Source of the DNA: Diplonema japonicum
Taxonomy: Eukaryota > Euglenozoa > Diplonemea > Diplonemida > Diplonemidae
NCBI GenBank assembly: GCA_964019335.1
Contig: OZ025653.1
Coordinates: forward strand, 248,001-312,000
DNA length: 64,000 nt
Reading direction: 5' to 3'
Position 1 is the stretch's first letter; each line of letters opens with the position of its first letter. The notes beneath the pieces are model-generated. The model was not told the DNA's origin. It saw only the letters and a list, made by a program, of their open reading frames with translations, and searched no databases. Shown here piece by piece: positions 1-8,786 of the stretch. The position numbers and the translations under genes are program-made.

Positions 1-317
1 CCACTCTCCTGTCCCTCTTTTTAAATTTCTTTCTTTTGTTCCCCGCCCCACAAACGACGGTTTAAAAAGCTATTTTTTTCCAAAAAAAAAAATACTTGTG
101 AGGGGTCGAACCCGGTTTAAAAAAACTTTTTTTTTCTTCTTTTTTTTTTGCACGCAACTACCTAATAAAGAGATTGCTGTTAACCAAGAAATCAAAAATC
201 ACTCGGATCAAAAGATTTCACTCCTCAAGAATAATCATATTGTTTTTTGTTTTTTTGTTTTTTTGTTTTTTTTTTTTTTTTTTTTTTTTTTGTTTGTGCA
301 TCACTATTTTCAGGTTA

Positions 318-352
<35 letters not shown>

Positions 353-2420
353 ATTGCCTTTTAACCCGAAGCAAGTGTTGCCGTAAGAGAAAAAAAAAAA
401 AAAAAATATCATTATTAATTTCGCGTGCAAAATGTTGTTTTTTTTTTCCCCTTAATTCTTCCTTTTTTTTTTGCTTGAAAAAGAATGTAAATATATCAAC
501 GCAATTAAATAAAAAATTAAATGTATGAATTAGAATAGATTTTTTGCCCTCTTACTTGTTGGGATTTAAAAGGGAAAAAGTGGGCGGCCTTGTGTGACTT
601 AACAAGACTACAAAGAAATAAGGGGGCAAAATAAAAAGGGGGGAAAAAAAACTTTAATTTTTTAATAAAAAAGCAGAGGGGTAAAACATTATTTCTTTTT
701 TTTTTTTTGCAAGCCGCGTTATAAAAGTAATTCCGCGATTTGAGGATCTCTTTCTTCTTTCTTTCTTTTTTCTTTTTTACCCCGTGGGTGACACCCCCCC
801 CCCCCCCCCCCCTACCCCAAAAGACATCGCATTTATCTCAATTGTACTCTTTTTTCTTTAGAGATATATATATATATATATTTTTTTTTTAAAAAAAATA
901 AAAAGGCCAAATCCAAACTAAAGGTGGCCTATCAGGGCAGGAACAAAGGAGTCACGTTATTTTTCTGATTTCTTTTTGCAACCCCTTCGCCTTTTACATA
1001 ATGACCCATGAACACTGTCGAAAATTCAAGGTATATAACGACCCTCTTACCACCAACTGACAATTTCAACCCCCCGTTTCCGTTTTAAGAAAAATCGGAA
1101 CTTCAGTTCAGTTTTGTGCTCATTATTGGTCGGTAAGAAAATAGCTATTTCTCCCTTTTTTTTTTCCTTTTTTTTTTTCTTCTTTTTTTTCCCCCTCTTT
1201 TTCCCATCATGCATTTCCAAAAAAAAGAAAGGGGAAAAAGAAAGTCATGTTGTAAAAAAAAAAAAAAAAAAGATGAATTTTCAGTTTCTTTTTTCTTTCG
1301 AATAAAAAAGAATTTACGGAGGGGGAGGAAGAAAAAAAAAAGGAAATTGAAGGCTATAACAAGAACACCATGGATGAGGAGAGGGAGAAAAGAAAGAAAA
1401 GAGGGAAGGGAGGAAGGATGGAAGGAAGAAGAGAAAAGAAAGAATAGAAGAAAGTAAAGGGAAAAAAAAACTATAGCTCTCAATCAAGAGGGCAGGTGCA
1501 CCAACCGGCGTTTTTTTTTCTTTCTTTTTTTTCGCTTGCTTTCTTTCATTTATTTTTTTGTTTGCTGAACAGTTTAGATCTAAAAAAAAAAAAAATCTCA
1601 CTTCTGACTGTCTTGAAGAAGAGTAGCCAAAGTTGAAAATATAAGCTTTCTTCATGTTTTTTATTTTATTTTTTATTTTAGTTCATTTTTGCTTGATTTT
1701 CTTTTTTGAAACTCCTGTTTAACAGAAAGAAAAATCGCTTCGAATTTCCTTTTTTTTTTTTTAAATTGCATTTTCTTTTTTTTTTGATAAAAAAAAATAT
1801 TTTTCTTTCTAAACAGGAGACTACCTTTTGGAGAAAAGGGTAAAAAAAATCTTTTTTGAGGCTCGCAATATCTTTTTTTTTTTTTTTTTCCTTCTTGCAA
1901 CTTGTATTATTTCTCTCCCGCCCCCCACCTCCCCCCCCCTTTCCCCCTCTGTACCTCAACTCAAAGAAAAATGCACATTTCTTTAAAAAAAGAGGAAAAC
2001 TTCTTCATTACACAAGGTTCCTCCTCTGTGTCAATATTCAATTGAAAAGACAAATAAAAAAATAGGGAAAAAAAAAGCAGTGGGAGAGGGAAAAGAAGAG
2101 TTATTCTCTTTTCTTTTTTTTGAATAAAAACGTGCATTTCTCCAGGAGGCAGAGAGGATGAGGGGGAAGGGAAGGGGGGTTTGTTTGGCCTAACAAAACA
2201 CGAAAAATCCTGCCAATATTTCTTCCCTTTTTTTCTCTTTTTTTTTTCTTTTTTTTTTTTGTAAACAAAGTCAAAAAAGACTCGTTTCTTGAAGGCGAAG
2301 AAAAAAAAAAAAAAAAAAAAAGAGGGAGGAGTATCATTTTCCTTTTCTTTTTTTGCGTGCAAGAGGATTTTTTTTTTTTTTTTTTGTAAAGAATAAAAAA
2401 AAAGTCTTTCATTCCTTGTT
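1..2420. other. Gene-free, homopolymer-rich region
   Basis: No coding region is supported here. The stretch is dominated by A and T runs of 8-30 nt, a cytosine run at 794-812 and a (TA)n tract at 864-880. All open frames on either strand are made of Lys/Phe homopolymers and lack any conserved-looking segment. It is the region downstream of the last gene of the minus-strand array, so it may hold that gene's 3' UTR. Confidence 0.7.
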
Positions 2421-2936
2421 CTAATACATCGATTTGATTGCAGTAAGGACCTGCTTAACGGACTCTAGAGGGAGGATCTCGCCATCCTCTGGAGTAGGCT
2501 CCGAAGAGGCAGATGACTCGGATGGTGAAGGGGGTGGGAGGTACGTCGTCACTGTTGGCGTAGCAAGCACAGGCGCCACGCGTACACGAGGCACGGGTGC
2601 GGTAGTGGTAGTGGTAGTGATGGTGGGAGTTGCTGTGACCAATGAAGTGGCTGGGACCAGCCATGAGACCAAAGTCAGTGCTGATGCAGCCACCCACCCC
2701 CTTGCTCCTTGGTTGTTCATCGATTGCACCAAAACGTATCCGCCTTCAGCAGGCCTGGTGACCATGACAGTTTCACCCCTTTGGAGACACCATGCACTGA
2801 AGGGGGCACCCTGCCCTGCCTGAATCCTCAAACGGACAGCCTGGCCCACTACCCACACGGCGATGCTGCCACACCCAGCGCACTGGCACCCGTTGCACCA
2901 CCGCTTGCAGTTGCTGCACTTGTTGGCGGAATGCAT
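2421..2936 (-). CDS. Small Cys-rich protein with SH3-like domain
   Basis: A 171-residue protein I do not recognise. The first 25 residues are rich in cysteine (pattern CxxC-x3-C-x2-CxC-x2-C, from CSNCKRWCNGCQCAGC), which suggests a metal-binding knob or disulfide cluster. Residues about 30-90 look like a bacterial-type SH3 fold, ending in the typical GWV signature (ARGWVAASAL). A Thr/Val/Pro-rich low-complexity linker follows, then an acidic tail and a short amphipathic C-terminus. The ATG at 2936 directly follows an A-rich leader on the minus strand, the usual context in this window. It is the last gene of the array. SH3-like is a visual call only. Confidence 0.6.
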   Translation of the reverse strand: MHSANKCSNCKRWCNGCQCAGCGSIAVWVVGQAVRLRIQAGQGAPFSAWCLQRGETVMVTRPAEGGYVLVQSMNNQGARGWVAASALTLVSWLVPATSLVTATPTITTTTTTAPVPRVRVAPVLATPTVTTYLPPPSPSESSASSEPTPEDGEILPLESVKQVLTAIKSMY

Positions 2937-3344
2937 TTTTTTTTTTTTTTTTTTTTTTTGTAAAAACGAAAGAACGCTGGTGTGATTAAACGAAAGTTAC
3001 GGACCCTAAAAAGTGAAAAAAAAAATCATTTTAAACGAAAACAGGGTGGGGGAAGGGAGGGGACTTTTCATAAAGTTGAGAAGGGGGGGGGGGAGGGGCG
3101 CGGAGGGTTCTTCCCCTCACCCCAATACACCGCCATCTCTCTTTCTCTTTTCTCATGTTATATTACTAAAAAACAAAAGAACAATAAAAAAAAACACTAA
3201 AACAAAACAAAAAAAGGGTGGTGGTATGGCCGTGTGGAGACAGGGAAGGTAAATAGAATATAATTATGTATCCCGGGTAGAAGAGAAGCTTTTTCTTTTT
3301 TCTTTTTTTTTTCTCACCATCACAATCAGACCTTCTTTCATCCC
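2937..3344. other. Intergenic spacer
   Basis: About 400 nt with poly(T), a G-rich segment near 3044-3110 and A-rich sequence. No gene seen. It separates the V-ATPase proteolipid stop from the next downstream gene. Confidence 0.6.
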
Positions 3345-4385
3345 TCAGCACCTGTGTGCCGTAGCAATGCTGTTGGCTGTGGTGTTCATGAGCATGCCTC
3401 CTATGACACCATACAGCGCAAGGGCTTCTGAGAAGATAAGCATGAGGACAGTGGCTGTGAATATAGAGGCGGTTCGCGCCAGGGCACGGTTGCAGGTCCC
3501 ACCTATAGTGCCTATGCAACTACCTGCTATTAGACAAGAGCCGCCCACTGCTAAACCAGAACAAAGATGCGACAGACCGGCCGCCAATGGGTAGCTAGAC
3601 TTGTACGTGGCCACCGAAAGTGAGATAGTGACACCTGTAATAAGCCCATAGATGGACAGCAGCTCTGCCATGATAACTGGCAGCATGCCCCGTAGTGCTT
3701 GTGCTTTGTTGTTCATAGCAAGATGTGCCATGCCTTCCCCTGCCCTGGCTATCCCCATCCCAGCCCCGCAGCACGACAGCCCCAGTGCAGCTGTGCCCCC
3801 CAAGTACCCAAACAGCACCCCTAATGGTGCGCACCGCGTCCACTTCTCGATCTCGTGTGAGAAGGGAGCTTTCGTCACGTTCGCACGCACCACATGCGTT
3901 GTGTGCCCCACAGCCACCTCTTTCACTATTTCTTCGTTCTTCTCCTCAGGCCGCTTCTTCTTCACAAGCTTCGTAGTATTCACAAGCAGTGATGGTTTGA
4001 CTTTCTTTTCCTTTTTTCTCTTAACTATCCCTGCTGCGTGTGCTGTAGGTGCTGGAACGTAGATGTCAGGTGCGACGGGTGCCGACAGGAGCACGTCCTC
4101 CTCGATGGCGGTGTTATGCCGCCATGCTGGGTCTTCCTCTCCCGCCGTGGACAGGAAGGCGATCCCCACCACCTGATACATCACTATAAGCCCTACAAGG
4201 ACCACCTTCCAGTTCAACTTCGTCCCGTTCCCCTGCGGCTTCTTCTCTTTCTTGCTCCCGTTCGACACACTCCGCGACCGTGTGCCAGCATCCTCGACGT
4301 CGATGGCGATGCTGTCGTTGGCACCGCTAGGCGACCCGCCCAGCCTCTCCGACAGTGTTGCCCGCTTTGGGGAATGGAACTGCAT
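3345..4385 (-). CDS. V-type H+-ATPase proteolipid (c/c'' type), extended N-terminus
   Basis: This protein would form the rotating membrane ring of the vacuolar proton pump. The last ~165 of 346 residues match the family: two homologous hairpins, GYLGGTAALGLSCCGAGMGI with MAELLSIYGLI, and GLAVGGSCLIAGSCIGTIGG with FSEALALYGVIGG. Each hairpin carries a membrane glutamate at the equivalent position (E241 and E320 by my count). In ordinary subunit c only the second repeat has it; in c'' the first repeat has it. About 180 extra N-terminal residues precede this: a Ser/Lys-rich head, one predicted membrane segment near residues 60-82, and a Lys-rich stretch. The resulting five-segment topology resembles c''. 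The usual length is 150-210 residues. The ORF is continuous; the stop is at 3345 and the next gene upstream ends only 126 nt away. Confidence 0.85.
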   Translation of the reverse strand: MQFHSPKRATLSERLGGSPSGANDSIAIDVEDAGTRSRSVSNGSKKEKKPQGNGTKLNWKVVLVGLIVMYQVVGIAFLSTAGEEDPAWRHNTAIEEDVLLSAPVAPDIYVPAPTAHAAGIVKRKKEKKVKPSLLVNTTKLVKKKRPEEKNEEIVKEVAVGHTTHVVRANVTKAPFSHEIEKWTRCAPLGVLFGYLGGTAALGLSCCGAGMGIARAGEGMAHLAMNNKAQALRGMLPVIMAELLSIYGLITGVTISLSVATYKSSYPLAAGLSHLCSGLAVGGSCLIAGSCIGTIGGTCNRALARTASIFTATVLMLIFSEALALYGVIGGMLMNTTANSIATAHRC

Positions 4386-4511
4386 TCATGTGCCCCCTCC
4401 CCCTCCTTACGGCCCCTGTGGTGCGGAATCTTTTTTTTTTTTGCGTGGGAAAAAAAAGGAGGGGGGGTGGGAAAGGCATTCGAAGATGAGTGAAAGGGTG
4501 GCTGTTGAAGA

Positions 4512-5174
4512 CTAAAGGTCTTCGAGGTCCACGAGCTCATCGTGGAGCATGCAGCTGGTTTTTGTGGGGCAGGTTCCGCACGTGTGGCCGCATGGCATTT
4601 CGGGGTCTTTTTCGATGATGCCTTTCAGGGACGGGGAGATATCGTACCACGTGGCAGTGAGCTCATGGACAGGGGTGTTGAGCTCTGTTGACAGCGTAGC
4701 CCATGCCTCGTTTGTTGTGCCGTGCAGACTGACGTGTTTGATGATGGCTTGTTGCTTGTCGGTGAAGCCCGACAGTCCGTTGGTGGCGCACTGCACTTCT
4801 TCCTTGCAGGCAGGTTCCACGATGACCCCTTCATGCAGGATAGTGCCGTCAGCTAGCACCCCTCCGTTGACCTTGTGGTGCACCCCAGCAGCTGCCATCA
4901 CCTGGTCAACTGACGCCTTTCGTTCCCCTTCAATCATGGCCACGAAATTGTCCAGAAAACTCTTCTGCGAATCGCTCTTTGCACTTTCTCTGGCCTTCTT
5001 CATGCACTCCAACGCCTCTTCCTTCCTCCCAAGCTGATACATCGTATGTCCCTTCCCCACAAGCAGCACGTCCTTCGCATCATCGTCGGACGCTGCTTCC
5101 ATTTTCGCATCGAAAAGTCTCCCTACTCCTTCAACATCTCCCTCCTTCAGGCACTTCTCAATCTCCGGATCCAT
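4512..5174 (-). CDS. Helical (TPR-like) protein with C-terminal Cys motif
   Basis: A 220-residue protein that I cannot name. The first ~90 residues are helical with a TPR-like pattern (GHTMYQLGRKEEALECMKKA). The C-terminus has a compact cysteine cluster C-x3-C-x2-C-x5-C (CGHTCGTCPTKTSC) followed by an acidic tail, a plausible zinc or Fe-S site. The ATG at 5174 lies 2 nt after a strong splice acceptor (CTGCAG, G at 5177) with a branch-like CTGATTC upstream, so the start is well supported. No introns needed. Confidence 0.7.
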   Translation of the reverse strand: MDPEIEKCLKEGDVEGVGRLFDAKMEAASDDDAKDVLLVGKGHTMYQLGRKEEALECMKKARESAKSDSQKSFLDNFVAMIEGERKASVDQVMAAAGVHHKVNGGVLADGTILHEGVIVEPACKEEVQCATNGLSGFTDKQQAIIKHVSLHGTTNEAWATLSTELNTPVHELTATWYDISPSLKGIIEKDPEMPCGHTCGTCPTKTSCMLHDELVDLEDL

Positions 5175-5176
5175 GC

Positions 5177-5196
5177 CTGCAGATGGTTTGAATCAG
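5177..5196 (-). other. Candidate trans-splice acceptor
   Basis: CTGATTCAAACCATCTGCAG ends 2 nt before the ATG of the downstream gene. There is no upstream exon in the same frame, so I read it as a leader-addition site. A 5' UTR cis-intron is the alternative. Confidence 0.5.
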
Positions 5197-5463
5197 AAAC
5201 ACTATGCACGTGTATCAATATTAAACAGGGGACAGGTTTTCTTTTTCTTTTCTTCTTTTTTTTATTTTTTTCTTTATTGTTTTCTTTATTTTTTTCTCAT
5301 CCTTCTTCTTTTGAGTTAAAGACACTTGGCAGGGGGTGTGGGGTGGCATCTCTGCCTCATGCGCCGTCCATTTCCTCCCCCCTCCCCCCTCCCCCCGAAC
5401 AATCTTTCGTTACTTTCTGAACAAGAATCAAAAATGAGTGGTCTGATCATTTCCTGTACTGCT

Positions 5464-7641
5464 TCACGGCTCACTGTTGACGGTCTTGTCCAGCAGTTCG
5501 AGGAGGTTGGTAGCAACTTCGATGAACTCGAGTGTTGCAGGAGACTGGTCTTGGATGGGGACGGTTTGGGCCTCACTGAGGAGGCCGAGGGCAGCGTCCT
5601 TAAGGGGCTGTGTTGCGGAGATGAGGGAATTGTCAGTGAGGTTGTAGTACAGCTTGAGGAGGGTGGCGAGCTGGTCGTAGTCATTGGGGGGGGTGACTGT
5701 TAGAAGCTCGGAGAGACGCGGCATCAGGTCGTACCGCGTGAAGAAGTTCACAAACTCTGCGTCGGAAGAGAAGTTCAGCAGCACTCCTGTGACAGCCAGC
5801 ACCACCTGTCTGTCGCTGTGGTCCAACAGTATCGAGCATGCCTCATCGACCCTTGTCTCCACCATCCACGACCGCATGTCCTGCGACCGCGAGAAGTTCC
5901 CGAAGGCTCTCGCCACCTCCGTCACAGCGTCGATGTTGTCGAACAGCAGCAACATAGCGCACGCATCGGCAATCTCCATCTGCCGCTCCAACACGAGGTT
6001 CCCCTCATCTGTGTAGAACGACAGGTTCGTGATGCAGCACACTGCATTCAACACCAGCTCCTCAGACTTCTCGATCTTCTTCCTCTGCACAAGCTTCACC
6101 AGGTTGTCCACAAGCAGCGGCTCCGACGACAGTCGCGGTCCGATCTCAGGTGAGATCGCCAAATTGGCGACCACCCGCAGCAGCTTCGTGAGGATGTCGT
6201 CCAGCTGCTCGACCTCTGCCTCCACGTCTACCCCGTTGATGCACTCTTCCGACAAAGGACGCGGCTTCGCAGGCGAGCCAGCATCCTCCTCAACCTCTGC
6301 CGGCCAGCCGGCCTCGCTGCATGCCTTACTCATGATGACCTCATCTCTTTCGCAGTATATGTTGAACAGCCTGAAGAGCACCTCGAGAACTTCCTCGTTG
6401 CTGCCCAACACCCTTCGTGTCTCTTCGTTCACCTGCACCAGATTCCCTAGGATGTAAAGCAGCCGCAGAGATATCGCAAGGTTCTCGTGGTACAAATCAA
6501 GTGCCGAGACCAGATGTGTTAGATTCCCTGTATTCCTCTCGAGCACCAGCTTGCAGTCCTCTGTGTGCGATAGTTTAGCGATGATTCGGGCTGCGTTCAA
6601 GACCACGTGATGGAAGCTCTTGAGGCTGTTGAACACGGCAGGGTACAACACAGAGACGGTGCCGAGCTTCGTGAACAAATGTGCGTGGCTGGAGGGCAGC
6701 GTGAGATTCCTCAGGCAGCCTGTTGCCTGGATAAGGAAGTCGATCCTCTGCCTCAGGGTAATGTCGGACTGGTTCTCTGCGATAGAGCGTATCTGTTCCC
6801 TGCACACTGTGGTCAGGATCCTAATGGCACCAAGGGTGCCGAGGCTCTTTTGAACCTCTTCTTCGGTTTCCGAGATGTTTTTGATGACACCAGCGGCGAG
6901 GGTTGCAGGACCGATGTTCCAAGACCCGTCTAGAATGCTGAGGAGACACTCTGTGATGCCCTCAGAGCGGAAGACAAGGTCGTTCTGCTTCACCTTGGAC
7001 GAAGAGTAGAGGACGGAGATGGCAGTCTCGACGGAGGGGTCGCCTTGCAGAGAGCATTTGAGGAGGACGCGCGAGGCACGCAGCTTAGAGGTGGTGTCGG
7101 TGACAAGGTCGGACAGGCAGAACTTCATTATTTTCGAGACGAGGTACACAACTGTAGGGTGGCGGGACAGCGCCTCCTGCTGCGTGGTCGAGACCAAGGA
7201 GTCGGTGATGGTGTTAACCTTTGCGAGTGCCTCCAGGTTGGTCTCCACAGCATGCGTGGGGTCCACGAGCTCTGCCATCGCGTTTAGGTCGACGTACCTT
7301 TGATCCTCGTCGTGTGAAGGGGGTGGCACAGGCGCGGCCTGCTCCTTCTGGATGTCCAGCACTTCAGGCGTTCCTTGAAATATATCATCCTTTGCAAGCT
7401 TTGCCTTTACTTGTGCTTCATGCACAGAAGGAGTGCTCTCACGCTTCCCATCCCACCCGTCCTTTTCCAACGGTGCTAGTATCACAGGCGTACCCTGCCT
7501 CGACCCAGCTCCTTTCATGTAAAACCCCCTGTCTGCATCACATGGCGTTACAGGCCTTGTGGGGTTCATCAGCGACGCTCGCGCCTCTTTGATAACTCGC
7601 TGCACTCTGCTTTCCCGGAAGGGACGGGTTGGCAGTGCCAT
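5464..7641 (-). CDS. ARMC2: Armadillo repeat protein ARMC2-like
   Basis: 725 residues. The N-terminus has the ARMC2-type motif VIKEARASL...RPVTP (family members have an EARNAL...RPFTP segment), followed by a disordered region and then about 480 residues of ARM-type helices with repeated LxNLS/LxNLT signatures (CLRNLTLPSS, ITNLSFYT, NFSRSQD, LLNFSSD). Known ARMC2 is an axonemal protein needed to deliver radial spokes into cilia. The frame stays open upstream to 7905, but I chose the ATG at 7641 (MALPTRPF) because homology begins there and the upstream part crosses the second exon of the next gene. No introns seen in 2.2 kb. The family call rests on the N-terminal motif plus architecture. Confidence 0.75.
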   Translation of the reverse strand: MALPTRPFRESRVQRVIKEARASLMNPTRPVTPCDADRGFYMKGAGSRQGTPVILAPLEKDGWDGKRESTPSVHEAQVKAKLAKDDIFQGTPEVLDIQKEQAAPVPPPSHDEDQRYVDLNAMAELVDPTHAVETNLEALAKVNTITDSLVSTTQQEALSRHPTVVYLVSKIMKFCLSDLVTDTTSKLRASRVLLKCSLQGDPSVETAISVLYSSSKVKQNDLVFRSEGITECLLSILDGSWNIGPATLAAGVIKNISETEEEVQKSLGTLGAIRILTTVCREQIRSIAENQSDITLRQRIDFLIQATGCLRNLTLPSSHAHLFTKLGTVSVLYPAVFNSLKSFHHVVLNAARIIAKLSHTEDCKLVLERNTGNLTHLVSALDLYHENLAISLRLLYILGNLVQVNEETRRVLGSNEEVLEVLFRLFNIYCERDEVIMSKACSEAGWPAEVEEDAGSPAKPRPLSEECINGVDVEAEVEQLDDILTKLLRVVANLAISPEIGPRLSSEPLLVDNLVKLVQRKKIEKSEELVLNAVCCITNLSFYTDEGNLVLERQMEIADACAMLLLFDNIDAVTEVARAFGNFSRSQDMRSWMVETRVDEACSILLDHSDRQVVLAVTGVLLNFSSDAEFVNFFTRYDLMPRLSELLTVTPPNDYDQLATLLKLYYNLTDNSLISATQPLKDAALGLLSEAQTVPIQDQSPATLEFIEVATNLLELLDKTVNSEP

Positions 7642-7763
7642 CTTGGACTCCCTCACCCACCACTTGTATTTGCGGTTTTGCGGTTGGGTGCACAAGAAAT
7701 AAAAAGGGGAAAAACACATGTGTAAGAAAAAAAAATAGGGGGGGTTATGGTGTTGGGTAGGCC

Positions 7764-8012
7764 CTACGGCATCCCTGCGTGAACAAGACCCCCGTCGTAG
7801 GCAGTGCTCCCCGTGAAGTTGTCGTAGGCCTTGTTGTGTAGCGTGCAGCACTGTGGGGGTTTTTAGTTGCTTTTTTTTCCCCCTCTCATTGTCCTCAATA
7901 GACATACCGCGCTGATCGGCGAGGCAGTGGCAGCTCCGTTGTCAAGTGCGAAACCGACCTTCGCCTTCGACGGCTTGGTGGCACCGTTAAGCTGGGGCTG
8001 CGGGACAGGCAT
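7764..8012 (-). CDS. 63-residue two-exon protein
   Basis: A very small gene that I do not recognise. Exon 1 (8012-7908) encodes 35 residues starting MPVPQPQLNGATKPSKAK. The intron is 7907-7851 (57 nt, GTATGT...CCCACAG). Exon 2 (7850-7764) encodes 28 residues, including LHNKAYDNFTGSTAYDGG, and ends at TAG. Both splice sites fit the window's consensus and the junction is phase 0. Composition is ordinary, with no homopolymers, which argues for a real protein. It sits between ARMC2 (stop-to-start gap of 122 nt) and the thioredoxin-like gene. A short Tyr/Gly motif protein could be a flagellar or inner microtubule protein, but that is a guess. Confidence 0.6.
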
Positions 8013-8238
8013 ATTTTTTTTTATTTGTTTTTTTTTTTCTTTTTTTTTGTGTAGTGTAGGGCCTGCTTCTGAAGTAACACGAGGGCGTGAACGAAAGGGG
8101 GGGGGGGGGGGGATCGATAACAAAACCACCCCATTACGTGTAACAAGGTAATCGCACCGGAGACAGGTCCTTCACCGTCTTTATTTAAGAATGTTTCGGT
8201 TTTAGAGGAAGAAGAAAAGGTCCTGCTTTCAAAATCGA

Positions 8239-8493
8239 TTACAAGACGAAGGCCTTTTGGCCCTCCTTCCAACAGTTCCCCTTACCATCACAGCCTCTGA
8301 AAGACGGAATTCCGTGCACCCCCAAGGACTTGCACAACTTCCTCTGCCGATCGCAATCCACAAAGGTCACATTTTTAGGGAGGCCTGTGGGCACCATGTG
8401 CCCCCCCATCTTCTCTACTACACTCCGCGTGTGCTTGCACCATGGTGTTCCTAGCACCACCTTTCCTTTCAAATATCTCTTCTCTGCTGCCAT
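8239..8493 (-). CDS. Small thioredoxin-like protein
   Basis: 84 residues with a thioredoxin/glutaredoxin fold pattern. It has beta-1 KVVLGTPWCKHT, where the redox-site position shows a single cysteine (WCKH rather than CxxC), a conserved-looking FVDCD strand, and the cis-proline signature GVHGIPSF. The spacing resembles the Trx domain of VKOR-type proteins. A monothiol active site suggests glutathione-linked or non-enzymatic function. The ATG at 8493 is the first in frame and the ORF has no introns. No signal peptide seen. Confidence 0.7.
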   Translation of the reverse strand: MAAEKRYLKGKVVLGTPWCKHTRSVVEKMGGHMVPTGLPKNVTFVDCDRQRKLCKSLGVHGIPSFRGCDGKGNCWKEGQKAFVL

Positions 8494-8786
8494 GAAGTGT
8501 AAAAATACCTATTCTCTTGTAAGGGTTTGTTTCCTTTTGTGTTTGCAAGGGAAAATGAGGAGGGGACAATATTTTTAAACAATGGGATAGTTGGTCAAAA
8601 AAAAGCAAAAAAAAAAAGGGGGTAAGGGGACAAAAAAAAAGTTAGGCAACAAAATATATGGTAACAATTTGTCCGCTCGAGGGAAAAAAAAAAAAGCAAA
8701 ACAAAGAAAAGGAAACTTGGCACAAAAGTGCAGGATTAAAAATCATAGTCAACCATCGTTATTCTGGCTGGAGAAAAGGAGCCCCT

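Noticed and set aside
100-125. tRNA T-arm-like GGGGTCGAACCC
   Set aside because: The loop does not fit TTCRANN and no acceptor, D or anticodon arms can be found around it.
98-528. Several overlapping plus-strand frames near the left edge
   Set aside because: They consist of poly-Phe/poly-Lys from homopolymers with no conserved-looking segment.
2434-2963. Plus-strand frames opposite the SH3-like gene
   Set aside because: They mirror the minus-strand coding sequence and show no domain; all supported neighbours are on the minus strand.
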